Made by a program: the position numbers and the translations under genes
Notes under the pieces: model-generated
The model's input: the letters and a program-made list of their open reading frames with translations, nothing else
The model's database searches: none
Told to the model about the DNA's origin: nothing
Part shown: positions 31,750 through 43,503 of the stretch, piece by piece
How the letters are laid out: every line of letters starts with the position of its first letter
Position numbering within the stretch: position 1 is the first letter of the stretch
NCBI GenBank assembly: GCA_022113835.1
Contig: JAILWY010000029.1
Span: 630,001 to 694,000 of the forward strand
Reading direction: 5' to 3'
DNA: 64,000 nucleotides
From: Atopsyche davidsoni
Lineage: Eukaryota; Arthropoda; Insecta; Trichoptera; Hydrobiosidae

Positions 31750-33290
31750 AAAAAAAAAGAATTTCAAAAATTCCAAAAATTTTATGAATTCCAAAAATTT
31801 TAAATATTCCAAATATTTCAAAAATTCCAAAAATTCCAAAAATTTCAAATATTTCAAAAATTTAAAGAATTCCAAAAATTTCAAATATTTAAAAAATTCC
31901 AAAAATTTCAAAAATTCCAAATATTTCAAAAATTTTAAGAATTCCAAAAATTTCAAATATTCCAAAAATTTCAAATATTTCAAAAATTCCAAAAATTCCA
32001 AAAATTTCAAATATTTAAAAAATTTAAAGAATTCAAAAAATTTCAAATATTTAAAAAATTCCAAAAATTTCAAAAATTCCAAAAATTTCAAATATTTAAA
32101 AAATTTAAAGAATTCAAAAAATTTCAAATATTTAAAAAATTCCAAAAATTTCAAAAATTCCAAAAATTCCAAAAATTTCAAATATTTAAAAAATTTAAAA
32201 AATTTAAAGAATTCAAAAAATTTCAAATATTTAAAAAATTCCAAAAATTTCAAAAATTCCAAAAATTTCAAATATTCCAAAAATTTCAAATATTTCAAAA
32301 ATTTAAAGAATTCCAAAAATTTCAAATATTCCAAAAATTTCAAATATTTCAAAAATTTAAAGAATTCCAAAAATTTCAAAAATTCCAAAAATTTCAAATA
32401 TTTCAAAAATTTTAAGAATTCCAAAAATTTCAAATATTTCAAAAATTTTAAGAATTCCAAATATTTCAAAAATTCCAAAAATTCCAAAAATTTCAAATAT
32501 TTCAAAAATTTAAAGAATTCCAAAAATTTCAAATATTTCAAAAATTCCAAAAATTTCAAAAATTCCAAAAATTTCAAATATTTAAAAAATTCCAAAAATT
32601 TCAAAAATTCCAAAAATTTCAAATATTCCAAAAATTTCAAATATTCCAAAAATTTCAAATATTTCAAAAATTTTAAGAATTCCAAAAATTTCAAATATTT
32701 CAAAAATTTTAAGAATTCCAAATATTTCAAAAATTCCAAAAATTCCAAAAATTTCAAATATTTCAAAAATTTAAAGAATTCCAAAAATTTCAAATATTTC
32801 AAAAATTCCAAAAATTTCAAAAATTCCAAAAATTTCATAAATTTAAAAATTTCAAATATTCCAAAAATTTCAAATATTTCAAAAGTTCCAAAAATTCCAA
32901 AAATTTCAAATATTTCAAAAATTTAAAGAATTCCAAAAATTTCAAAAATTAAAAAATTCCAAAAATTTCAAAAATTCCAAAAATTTCAAATATTTCAAAA
33001 ATTTTAAGAATTCCAAAAATTTCAAATATTCCAAAAATTTCAAATATTTCAAAAATTCAAAAAATTTCAAATATTTCAAAAATTTCAAAAATTTCAAATA
33101 TTTCAAAAATTCAAAAAATTTCAAATATTTCAAAAATTTCAAATATTTCAAAAATTCCAAATATTTCAAAAATTTTAAGAATTCCAAAAATTTCAAATAT
33201 TTCAAAAATTTTAAGAATTCCAAAAATTTCAAAAATTTAAAAAATTTAAGAATTCCAAAAAATTAAATTATTTCAAAAATTGTGATGTAA
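31750..33290. repeat. 1.5-kb minisatellite of 9-bp units
   Basis: About 170 nonamers of the type AATTCCAAA, AATTTCAAA, TATTTCAAA, TATTCCAAA and TTTAAAGAA-like variants. Since 9 is a multiple of 3 and no variant makes a stop in two frames, both strands stay open for about 380 codons (NSK/NFK/YFK on plus; KFLEFLKYL-type on minus). A higher-order repeat is visible: TTTCAAAAATTTTAAGAATT blocks at 32401 and 32662 start matching segments 261 bp (29 units) apart. The plus strand is almost devoid of G. Treated as non-coding. Confidence 0.92.
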
Positions 33291-33299
33291 CGTTTTCGC

Positions 33300-36200
33300 G
33301 TTTTTTTAACATTTAAAATAAATAAATAAATAATTAATGAGATTAATTAGACCTACTTTAAATTGACTACTATATTTACATTATAATCTCAGATGATCAA
33401 TAGTTTTGGATTGCTCCAGCGGTATGAGACAAATATAGACCCTTGGTTATTGAGATCTCTCCGTTCTTTATAGAAATTCATTTATATACAAACACTTATT
33501 TAAACCTTACAAGCTTTTGTATATCTGGATTTTTTTGCCATGTCAAAATTTAATTAATGCACCAACGTTTCTGGGAACTCTCCAGTGAGTTCGTGTCTTC
33601 GAACACGTGTAGGCTCTCAACACCAGGGTATTCTCAAACTGTCTTCTTTCTTGTTGTTAGTTTAACACCTAAGAAAAGAATTCCATTAACCACAGCTGCC
33701 AAAACCGGTCAACTTATTTAGTATCTTACTATATCTATTTACTTAAAATTTCATATCTGTAAAAATTTAATACTATGCATTCTGAGGGTATTTTGTAAAT
33801 GGGGTACAGGTTTTATTGCTACTCCGAAATTTCGGCAGGATCACACTCGCCATCTTCAGGGTATTATTAGGTTGGTGGTAGCTTAATCATTTGTTGTGCG
33901 GGAAGAATTAAATTGATTTTATTAGTGTTCTACGGTGGGACAGTCACTGGCAACATGAAGTTAGATTAGAATACTGCTGAAACACAAATTTCAAGCCACA
34001 TCAAGTTAGCTTCGAATAGTCAAGAATAATATTCATATGTAGTAAACGTGAAAGAAAAAAATCACCAGTTTGACCAGTAGAACTGAATATAAAAATGATT
34101 AAATCTTCTCCGTTTAATTCTAATCATTTTGATAACCAAGGGTACATTGTTAGAGAGAAATGTTCTACTTTCTGAATAGATTAGATATAAATAGAACATT
34201 AATTGTTTTGCAGTACCTAGAAAACGAAACGTAAATACTAAATCAATTTTGTCAATAGGTTCAACATGACATTGAAAATCAACCACAATCTTCAAGAGAA
34301 AAGAGTCAAGTATTCTAGTCAAAACTCATTGACAAATTCGACAGCCTTTTTCCAAATTATAATGCCACAGTTTTCCAAAGAATGATGCGTCAATATTTTT
34401 AAAATTACATGAGAAAACAATTTTTCAATTTACTTATTGATACGAGAACGCATTTAAGCATGTTGCTACAATTTATAAAAATTGAGTTGTGTGTATTTTG
34501 TTTTAATTTTCATTTTAAAATTAAAAATGATAACTTATTTAAAAGCATTAGTACAACACTGAAAATTTTTCCTGGATTGTGTTTGATTTTCAACAGAAAA
34601 CATCTAACCTAATTTTACTTACTTCAAAACATTTATTAAAATAATAATCTACAATTTTTCTTTTCAAATAGCCGTACTATTATAAAATATACTGATAAGA
34701 ACAATTTCTTAAAATAAAATGTCAGTGAATGGAGTTACTCTTAAGTGTTTTAATTAAACACATTCATAAAATTAAAATTTCGTAAAAATTATATCTGTGG
34801 GTAGTTTTCAAAATATACAATAATGATTTTAATTTTTTTTTTACCTACATTTGTCTAGCTCTGATTTAATGAATGCAAAATATACGCTGTCTACTATATT
34901 AAAGAAAAATTATTTTATACAATAGAAGTTCTTATCAGTATACGCACCTCCTTACCAGTCACTCAGTTCTTCTCTGTTTACCAATTGATCAATTGACAAT
35001 TCGGATATAATAATAAAATTAATCTGATAACCTCCCATCATCTGTTAACAGTCAACTCTCTATAGCAAAAGAATAATAAAAACCTTGCATCTTAAACAAA
35101 TGTATATCGATCACCTGTAAGTCCTGTATGTACACATGCTGTGACACAACTTACAATACGGTCCTCTTTTGCATTGATAACAAAATACGCTCAAAACAAA
35201 ACAATGCTTTTAACGAATTTAAAATCGGTTGAAAGTTGTGTCGCTGCATGCGTAGCTGACTATAGGATTTTGGCACAATTATCATAAAGTCTCACAATTA
35301 TAATGTACCTCTATATAGATTGTTTGTAATTTTGTGATTAATTTATCACAAACCGAGGTCTAAAAAATTTTATCGACGTAAGATATTCACTATCACACAT
35401 ATACTCCCTAATAACAAAAGTCTGCGATATGAATTCAAAAGCTGAATAAGTAATAATTTTAAAAAATATACATATATTCATTGTAATAAAATATTATAAT
35501 ATTTTGAAAGCTGATATCTAGAAATTGTTAATGGGCTGTGCGAAACAACGATAGTATCTCATTACCTATTTTATCTTGGATTTCATGTGTTCATGTAATA
35601 TCTCCAAGAATTGAGCTCTGAATTCCGGAACCGTCTTTGGAGATAAACATCACTCTCACTCTTCATAATGCCAGGCATTTCCTAAATATGACTCCGGCAG
35701 TTTTAAAATAAGTTAGAACAAAAAGATAATGCTTAGAGCAATAATTTAAAACCATACGTTTGACTGAAACCCATCAGAATTGTAACGCTGTGCTATAACT
35801 TGGCTGCCCCATACTTCCACAAATTCTTCGTGAAATTTAGAAATCAGTGCATTAAGATGTGTGGACTCCGGGGCTTGTAACTCTCGAGGTGTGCTTAAAA
35901 AATAATTTTATACAAACGAAATCAAGACTTATTAAAATGTTATAAGATAATTGATGTTTGCGTAATGCCAGTAATTGTCGGGTGATGTTAAAGAGAGTTG
36001 ACTGTATTAAATAATAAATTAACAAACTAACATTAGACACGTAGACAATAGTTTTTAGCGAGAGCAACACTGTAGCATTGTCATTTTTTTACACATATTT
36101 GTAGCTGCAATTAACATTACAATATTTTAATTCCTAGGTTAGAGTCAGATGATTTTTTTCCGGTGATATTCTTATAGTATACAATTATACAATCAAGATC

Positions 36201-37750
36201 TCAATAAAAAATTCAGAAAACTGCCTCTTGTTTCATTTTAAAATTACATATTTTGTATCAAATATTCAAATGGATAAAAAAAATTGATGTACAGAAAAAA
36301 TCAGACAGTGGAAGTCTCAACAGGATGCCAGAGACCGATGTATAGAAGTGAGTGGATTCTCACACTTATTCGTTCTCTGCAGCCAGATCTAATAGGAAAC
36401 CCTTTGAAACACTCTCAAGAATTGAATCCACCAGCCCCTATTAAAAGCTCAGATATACCATTGTAATAACATGCTTCACAGACTTTGGTAATTGTCTGCG
36501 GTGCTAGCTTCAACTGCGTAGCAGCGTATGTCCATAAATTTTAGGAGCTGCTTGAAGTTTTTTGTCCTCAAACGTTTGGAAACCATCTTTAGAGATTTTC
36601 AAATTAGGGATTTAAAAGAAGCAAAAGTATTAGGATAAGATAGGAGATTTAGTAGATTTTGATGAAATAAAACCAGTTTGTCAGTAAATAGTACATATGT
36701 TAATATAACAAACAATAAAAAATCATATAAATTGTAACGCCAACTAAGATCTACATTCAACATTACCATAAATCAATAGTGTGCGGTCCATACAAGCAGG
36801 AAAGCATCGAACCTCCTTGTCACTATTCAACATACTTTTTTAAAAATAATTTTAAAGGTATTTACTGCTCTTCTGCATGAATGGATCGCAGCACGCCACT
36901 TCTGTAAACCAATAAATCTTATCATTTGGTGCCTATATTGAATTAAAAACATAACAGAAACGCCAACATTGATGAATATTCTAAAAAAACAATTTAATAG
37001 CATGAAACAATATGGCTACTGCACGCTTATGACGACTGGCACGTGGCAACTGAGTGATTGAACGGTTCAATTAGAGTGCAGAAAGATTCCTGGAATCAAC
37101 ACACCAGAAACACGGAGCAGAAGTGACCAAAATATCAGAAACCATAATTGTGGATCCCAATAGTGCACAAGGCAATTGCAAGAATAAGAGAAGTCAAATT
37201 GTAACACGCAAAATATATTAACAGAAGATTCTCAAAATCTACCGTGCATTCATCGACCGTGACGGTAAAAAATCACACTTGTAACGTCTTTTTATTTTAC
37301 TTGAATAAAACATAAACCGCATATTTCATATTACAAACTCATTTACGCTACTCTCAAAAAATAAACAAAAACAATACAGACAGAATTTGAGTTATTCAAT
37401 ACGAGGCGTGAAATAAAATATGAAAAACAGTGGTGAAGTGCACTCTGCACAATTTTTAAGACATATTATTAAAGTATATTTTAAAATTCACAATTGAATT
37501 TTGTAAAAAAAAACATTTTTAATGGTTCCTATACGGAATTCGCTAGTTTTATGCTTAAACACACGCCACTAGAATATAAAGATGGGGAAATGCAGAGAAT
37601 AGTGAATTATCCACAGTGATAAAGTTATAAAGTTAAGATTAATAAATTTTTAGTCCTTTTCATCTTTATTTAGTAGTAAATTGTATTATTATATATAGTT
37701 ATAGTAGTACAAAATAAAATCAAAAACCTTCAGAACTGGAAAAGTCCTCT
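33300..37750. other. Intergenic, mostly AT-rich DNA
   Basis: No gene, RNA or full repeat recognised. A retroelement-like hairpin motif sits at 33815-33860. Small open frames here lack splice signals, domains and codon bias. Confidence 0.5.
33815..33860 (-). repeat. Retroelement-like hairpin motif TGAAGATGGC...GCCGAAA
   Basis: The reverse strand reads CCTGAAGATGGCGAGTGTGA, then TCCTGCCGAAATTTCGGAG. The same layout (TGAAGATGSC, short variable loop, GSCGAAA) occurs at 48300-48340 and 49505-49545. Such hairpins recur near the ends of insect LINE- or Penelope-like elements. No reverse transcriptase was found beside them. Confidence 0.45.
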
Positions 37751-37756
37751 TTTATT
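37751..37756 (-). terminator. Likely polyadenylation signal of HisCl1
   Basis: AATAAA on the minus strand (TTTATT on plus), about 29 bp after the TGA stop. This implies a very short 3' UTR; other AATAAA words lie about 90 bp further on. Confidence 0.5.
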
Positions 37757-37784
37757 CTGCACATCACTCTATGTCGGGCTACAT

Positions 37785-37946
37785 TCACAGGAAGGTGGTC
37801 CAGTAGACAATGTTGAGGATGAAGAAAGAGAAGGGGAAGAAGAAGCGAGAGAAGCGGTCGATGAAGAGCGCAGTCTCCCGGCCGTGGCAGAAGGTGTCGT
37901 ACTGTGGGACGCTCACACTAGCTCTCACTTCCTCGGGAAATATACC
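37785..37946 (-). CDS. HisCl1: HisCl1 exon 8: M4 and stop
   Basis: Acceptor TATAATTGCAG|GGTATA in phase 0. It encodes the end of the M3-M4 loop (VPQYDTFCHGRETALFIDRF), M4 and the terminal TTFL, then TGA at 37787-37785. Confidence 0.95.
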   Translation of the reverse strand, partial: GIFPEEVRASVSVPQYDTFCHGRETALFIDRFSRFFFPFSFFILNIVYWTTFL

Positions 37947-40900
37947 CTGCAATTATAACGATAAGCATCAGTGCCATCCGGTCTGTACATTTACAAATAC
38001 AGAAATTCTAATCCCATCTTGAAACCTATAGAGGCTTGCAACCCGCTCAGGGTGTTTGAAGAATCCTTTTACACAATTTTAACATTCACACTTCCACTCA
38101 TCTCTCTACGCATCCCTGTGAGCTTTCGATACTCTCACGAGAAATAAAAACACCGGCTTTTCAAATCTTAAAAAAAGTGCTTCATAGCTTGACTCCAACG
38201 AGTATCATCCTCAACGAACCACTAAGCTGTTCATCTCAATGGTATTCCAAATATTTAATATTCTGAAGTCTAGATAAAGAACTGGTCGGTAATTGTTTTT
38301 AATAAACTTATTTAAAGCCTTGTAAATGTTATAATAAGCAAATCAGCATCACAAGTCACCTATTTATTGTGAGGTGCTAATTTTCACTAAAGCCATGTAG
38401 ATAATAATGGTCACTTGAAAGACTTCTCCGTTATATCCCGATATAGTTTGTTGTAAGTCGCGGGGGTTACACAATCAGAGCACATTGCAATAAATCACTT
38501 GCACCTGCGTTGACTCCGAGGGACAGACCATCACTAAACCGCAGCTTAAGGAAACTTGGTTTAGCAAGAGCCCTGCATCGCACGGTTCCAATTTAAGAAT
38601 AGTGCTTTTTAACATATTTAATTAGGTTAACAATAAAAAGTCACACGCAATTTAAAAATGTTTTTATGATACTCACTTTGAAGCCGTCCAGATCTGAGGG
38701 TATGTCTTCGTCGGAGTAGCCTTTCATGACCTTGGTGGCGATGGGGCCCATGTAATTGTTGACGACAGCAAACTCAAACAGGGAAAGAAACACGAACACA
38801 GAGCACGAGGACATCCAGCAATCGATAGCCTTCACATATGACACAGGCGGTAAGGACTGCTGGGACTGGGTGTTCTGGGTCGCTGCAACAGACACCAAGT
38901 TATACTTTAACCTTTAGGCATTGAAAAAATACAATAGAATTTTATATCCAAATGTTATATCTCCAACCTATATACCTTGTTGTATACAGGGAAATCGCAA
39001 ATAACATCAAATATCTATACTATGCAGCATAGGTACATCAGTTACACACTTGCATTGAGAAATTTAGAGAATTGAGACGAGTGGAATCCAAAGGCTTGCA
39101 ATCCTCAGAGAATGCTTACCGAGTGTCAACAGCGAGGTGACTCCGAGGGTCACTCTCGCCGGAATAGCTTCAGGTTTAATCCAGAATGATATCCACGACA
39201 TCACCACAATGAGGGCAGACGGTATGTACGTGTGGAAGAGATGATAGCCTAGGCGGCGGCGCAGCGTGAATACCACAGCCAGGCACGTGAAGTTGCCTAG
39301 AAATATAACAACTATTAACAGGGTTTTATTTTTAAATAACAACAAATGTTCATGAAATAGACTATGAAAACAGCCTAGCCTTTAACACTATTCAATAAAT
39401 CACAGCCTTAACGGCAAAAACCCTTGCCTGTTGAGTATTCAATGGTACAGTCGGTAGTGTAGTTATTAGAGATGTCCAGCTGAGGAAGTTCTATCTCCGG
39501 ATTCACCACCAGAGGGTCTGTCATATTCCAGATGAACCTCAGGTCGTGCACGGTGTGGGATACTGGAAGCAGTAATGACTATTATGCTATAGTTAAAAGG
39601 TAAGTGGCAATTTAACAGAAGTAAGATTCATGAAAAAGTATACCCACAGCTTTCGATCATCATGGAGCAGACTTGGGTGTCGTGCGGGTACGACTCAAAC
39701 TTCATGGCACAGGACAAGACCAGAGTCAACCTGAAAATATGCCGCGCAATAAATATTAGTTAATGTTACATTGAAATTATTTTTAAATCTTCAGAGGAAC
39801 TTTTCCCTAATGTGGTTTTTTTAAACCATAATAATTTTGGCATCATTCTGTGCAGATTCTTTTAGGAATATAAAACTATCCGGTTCTTTCTTTATAGTCT
39901 GAGATGTGCAATCTTGTTGAAATCATTTGATATACTTTTTCGATTTTTAAGCATGTACTTACTTGGACATGTAGAGTAAAGTCTTGTCATGGTACAGCCA
40001 GAGGTAGTGGTTGGGGATGCTCATCTCGTGGAAGGTGACCTTCTTCGCGTTCTTGAAGAAGCAGTCCGGCCTCCAGATGTTGTTGAGCCACTCCACGTCC
40101 AGGATCCTGTACTCCTCGTTCATGTTCTCTGGTAGTCGCAGACGAGGATCCCTCCATGATTGTGCCAGGAAAATATCTGCTACGTATGTCTACACAAGGA
40201 AAATCAGCTGCTATATATTAACAACTTCTCACCATTTGACAACAAACAATACAAAAATCGACTAAAACAAACATTATAATCTATTATGAATCTTCTTCAG
40301 GTGCCTCTCTTCAGGGGAGGTTGGTGACCATATCACTGAACATGTTTGTATGTTCATGGTTTTCTAAGAATAAATAGTGTAATGGGTCCCCGGTTCTTTT
40401 AATCTAATAAACGTAGGTAAACTGTAAATACCTGTCGGTGTTAAAATTGGTTTGTGATTTTGACGTACAACGTCAATAGTCGAATGATTTACTATTGTGA
40501 AGGGCATAGACAAAAAAAACAAACGACGCTCTATGCCAATCTCCGTTAACGTCATTGGTCGAATTCTTCGGGCGCAAAATTTTAGCCAACCAGCAGCCAG
40601 AATTTCAGACACTCTTAGACAAATTTTCGTACCGATATATATACAAATACTGAAGATACTGTAACTCTAAGTGCTGTTTTCTGATAGTTCAGATTTTTTT
40701 TTTAAAAAGCAATAAACTATTATTATTGATTAATTTTTAAGTTTTAGTTTTAAATGCGATTAAATTAAATTTAAATTAAATTTAAATCGATGTCAAGAAA
40801 TAGTAGAAATTTTGAATCAGCAAAACTCAATCACTTATCCGTCAAATGCTGTAACGAATCTAAGTGGGCTTTTCGCTTTAGGCCAAAGTGCTTAAGACTT

Positions 40901-41567
40901 GAAAGCGCCGCCTTGCTGGACTCACCATGGACTCCTCGTTGATGGAGTCCAGCGACAGCACGGTGACGTGGAAGTAGACGATGGTGGGCTGCCCCAGCAG
41001 CTTGGGCGCACGGTTCTTGTCGTAGTACTTGGTCTTGCTGGGCAGGATGTCCCTCAGAGACAGACTGCTCTCCGGGTTTTTGATCTCCAGCTCCTGGTAC
41101 GAGGAGTTTGCCCTGGACGAGGAGAACAGCGACATAAAACAAATATGCTAATGACAACAAGCAATATATCTACAATCGAATACTTAACCTTAACAATAAT
41201 ACTTAACAAAAACGGATCTGCTATTCTTTAGTGTATAGCTTATATTAAATGTGTTAAAAATTGGACCAAATTATTTTTCTGAGATATATCCAATTTAATA
41301 AAGTTGTTGTTTATAATTAAAAAATAATAATATTAAAAAGTCTAATTTTAAAACCATTTCGAGCTATTGAATGTAATAAAGAAAGTTAATTCATAAGTGT
41401 AGTGTGGGGTCATATATTATATTTTTTACACCCTAGAGATGTAGGACCGGCTCTAAATAACTATAAAAATAAAAGATATGTTCAACTTACAGAAATGACA
41501 TTGTCTCATCCCTAAGTCCAAAATTCACGTGAAAAAACGCAAAAACACAACATGTCCTTAACCACAT
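37785..41567 (-). CDS. HisCl1: Histamine-gated chloride channel subunit, HisCl1-like (complete, 8 exons)
   Basis: Coding exons, in transcript order: 41567-41491, 41112-40926, 40189-39963, 39730-39648, 39562-39428, 39296-39120, 38882-38677, 37946-37785; 1254 nt, 417 residues plus stop. Every junction keeps frame. Cys-loop receptor features: signal peptide about 1-18, Cys-loop CAMKFESYPHDTQVC (171-185), second disulfide pair Cys230/Cys241 of the GluCl/GlyR/HisCl type, M1 about 253-276, the anion-filter PAR at 282-284, M2 to about 303, M3 about 315-336, a short loop of about 60 residues, and M4 ending YWTTFL at the C-terminus. Glycosylation sites NSS, NMT, NYT and NFT. The ligand domain and the IEYSTGNFTC and KPEAIPARVTLGVTSLLTLA stretches fit insect HisCl1 rather than Ort, GluCl or pHCl. 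In flies it is a histamine-opened chloride channel of photoreceptor terminals and glia. Oddities: a GC-AG intron and Cys317 at the start of M3. Confidence 0.93.
38677..38882 (-). CDS. HisCl1: HisCl1 exon 7: M2 end and M3
   Basis: Acceptor GTCTGTTGCAG|CGACC, donor TTCAAA|GTGAGT. TQNTQSQQSLPPVSYVKAID then CWMSSCSVFVFLSLFEFAVV and MKGYSDEDIPSDLDGFK. Cys317 and Phe (LSLFEF) stand where the family usually has Val and Met. Confidence 0.96.
39120..39296 (-). CDS. HisCl1: HisCl1 exon 6: M1 and start of M2
   Basis: Acceptor TTATATTTCTAG|GC, donor CACTCG|GTAAGC. NFTCLAVVFTLRRRLGYHLF, then M1 and KPEAIPARVTLGVTSLLTL with the PAR anion-selectivity motif. Confidence 0.96.
39428..39562 (-). CDS. HisCl1: HisCl1 exon 5: loop C region, followed by a GC donor
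   Basis: Acceptor CTGCTTCCAG|TATCCC. Encodes SHTVHDLRFIWNMTDPLVVN through NNYTTDCTIEYST. The exon ends ACAG|GCAAGG: the donor is GC, not GT. Only this cut joins in frame to exon 6 and restores the conserved STG-NFTC junction. Confidence 0.92.
39648..39730 (-). CDS. HisCl1: HisCl1 exon 4: Cys-loop
   Basis: Acceptor ATATTTTCAG|GTTGAC, donor AAAGCT|GTGGGT (weaker than the others). It carries the Cys-loop, 13 residues between the two cysteines, with YPHD in place of the more usual FPMD. Confidence 0.93.
39963..40189 (-). CDS. HisCl1: HisCl1 exon 3: ligand-binding domain core
   Basis: Acceptor CCTTGTGTAG|ACATAC, donor TCCAA|GTAAGTA. Residues 89-163: TYVADIFLAQSWRDPRLRLP, then the WRPDCFFKNAK and HYLWLYHDKTLLYMS signatures of the inhibitory Cys-loop family. 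Confidence 0.95.
40285..40385 (-). repeat. Family A fragment inside HisCl1 intron 2
   Basis: TTCTTCAGGTGCCTCTCTTC, GGGGAGGTTGGTGACCATAT, TCATGGTTTTCTAAGAATAA and ATAGTGTAATGGGTCC. The insertion is intronic and does not touch splice sites. Confidence 0.7.
40926..41112 (-). CDS. HisCl1: HisCl1 exon 2: N-terminal ligand domain
   Basis: Acceptor TCTCCTCGTCCAG|GGCAAAC, donor TCCATG|GTGAGT. It encodes residues 27-88, including SLRDILPSKTKYYDKNRAPK and the first beta strands VYFHVTVLSLDSINEESM. An ATG within the acceptor tract (41135) could be mistaken for the start. Confidence 0.9.
41491..41567 (-). CDS. HisCl1: HisCl1 exon 1: start and signal peptide
   Basis: The ATG at 41567 begins MWLRTCCVFAFFHVNFGLRD, a hydrophobic leader, and ends TTTCT|GTAAGTT. 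Two leftover bases join the G of exon 2 to make Leu26. Phase agreement, donor quality and hydrophobicity support this start; no other in-frame ATG was seen just upstream. Confidence 0.8.
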
Positions 41568-41599
41568 TTCAAAAAAATAGGAAAAACATGTATCGTGAG

Positions 41600-43420
41600 C
41601 ACTGCACTTAACTATAGCCAAAATAAAGATATTTTTAACCGCATTCTGTATATTTTACTTCAAAACACTTCGTGCAACGTTTTTCATCACCTCTTTATGT
41701 AATTTTCATTGAAAACATAATAAAACAATATGTTTATCTGGCACTGCCTTGTATTGTCAGTTGATTTGAGCTACAACCGAGAAGTTGGCAACGCGGCCGT
41801 CGTGGAAAACTACCAATTTAGGGCGGAATCCCTAAAAGTTCCGTAAACTCTACATCCCGGTAGCAACATTTAATTTATTATTTATCAATTCACAAAAACA
41901 TTACTTAATAAACTCACATTATTTTAATTAAAACAAACATATTAAAACACGCGCGATGGCTGAGAAAATATCATACGGAATTTGAAAATTAACCGTTAAC
42001 CAAAAAATCATAAACACTTTTTTTTAAACAGCGTTAGATTTGAATAAGCACGGTACGCAGCCAGTGCATATTTTTTTTATTTGAAAGTTGTATTTTATTT
42101 TATTGTTTTATTATTTGTGACACTTTTGTCAGTACCTCGTGTCGGCTGGGGTGTTGTCAATGGAATGACTAATCAAATTAACGCCTGAAGGTTCTGTTAC
42201 GATACAATAATGTATCATGATGACCAGGGTCGGATTAGACGCAAGAAACTTACAAACATTAAAACATCGCCAAAGTTCTGGTAATATTCACTTCGATGCG
42301 TTTCTCAATGCCAATGAATGATTTTTAATAATTTCTATTTTTATGTGCGTCTTTGTTCAGTAATTAATGAAAAATATATTATTCATAAATTATTTATCGA
42401 GCTGAGTAGATCTCATTATATCATCATAACATGTTTTTTTCAGCAGGTGAACTAGTGATGTTAATACGCCATGGTTTAGCAAATGTTACATTAAATTTTG
42501 AGATCTTGTTTAGTTGCAAACTAAACCAATAAACCGGAAGATATTTAGGAAAAACTTTTCTTTCTTTTTAGCCTGTAACTTAAACCGGGGACTCCGAGGC
42601 AATCTAAATTCATTTAAATAAAATTTCAGTCGGAAACAGATATACTGCTCTACATTCTGTGTCTTTGCATATTCTACTATAAATGCTGTATTACTATAAT
42701 CAGGTAAAATTCGCCAGAATACTCACCTGGCGCAGGAGCCTAATCTGCCCGGGGCGGGTCTGGGCGACACTGCGAAAGCTTCGATTGATTTTTATCAATT
42801 TATGTAAGATGTGGCTTTGTCACCTGTCGCCACCGCAGGCGAGAAGTTATTTAGAATTTAGGGTAAGTCCCACTGACCTAATGCCCAAAAAGATTAGAGT
42901 GCTCGATAAGTGTCGGCATTCGTTGTCAAATTATTACTTTTGTACACTCAAAATAAAACTATCATGTGCTAGAGATGTCACATGGGAAATTTGCTTGAGA
43001 ATCACGAAATGCTATGTTGTTTCAGTTGAGGTTTGGACGACGAAAAATCGAGGCGTTTGAAATGTGGAAATAGCATTTATACAATAATAATAACGATCGA
43101 TAATTCTAATATTTACAACAAATATTAAAGAATGCAAAAAAAAAAACAGTACATTCCACATATCACCATCATCATTATGGCTAAACACATAGTCACTTCA
43201 CTTAGTGAAAATATATTCAAGAGACCCTTTAGTCACCTCACTTAGAGAAATATATTCGTCGTCTCTACTTAAAAATGCCAGCTGAAAATGATGGAGAAAC
43301 TAGTCACATCACAAAATAAATAGTGGAAACTATACTAAATTTTATTAAAATAATATTATAATGTTCATACTTGTAAATTATCTTGAAGTCTAATAGAAAT
43401 TCAGCAGAGTCGGCCAAAAA
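41600..43420. other. Upstream region of HisCl1, no gene recognised
   Basis: It should contain the HisCl1 promoter and 5' UTR, but no TATA box or initiator stands out. The 125-codon plus-strand frame at 42683-43060 includes GC-rich sequence but has no domain or convincing splice sites. Confidence 0.45.
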
Positions 43421-43432
43421 GTATGAAAGACA

Positions 43433-43503
43433 GGATTTGAAACTTGGGTCATGTAGTTGCTAAGCGAGCGTGCTAACCGTTTGAATAAGAGGCGGCTTTG
43501 ATA
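43433..43503 (-). repeat. tRNA-like SINE head
   Basis: The reverse strand gives AACGGTTAGCACGCTCGCTT (A box and anticodon-stem region) and AAGTTTCAAATCCTG (B box). The layout is tRNA-like, but stems are imperfect and no CCA-adjacent acceptor pairs. Confidence 0.45.

Noticed and set aside
31687..33232. Open frames of about 380 codons on both strands (KFLEFLK / NSKNFK repeats)
   Set aside because: They lie entirely in a 9-bp minisatellite; simultaneous opening on both strands follows from a unit divisible by three without stops.
41016..41135. ATG at 41135 as the HisCl1 start (MSLFSSSRANSSYQ...)
   Set aside because: That ATG lies in the acceptor polypyrimidine tract of exon 2; splicing exon 1 (41491-41567) to 41112 fits phase and supplies a signal peptide.
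37785..41567. Alternative identities: Ort (HisCl2), pHCl, GluCl, GABA receptor
   Set aside because: The loop C/M1 stretch, the sequence after M2 and the YWTTFL terminus agree with HisCl1; Ort, GluCl and pHCl differ at these landmarks as I know them. A database search would settle it.
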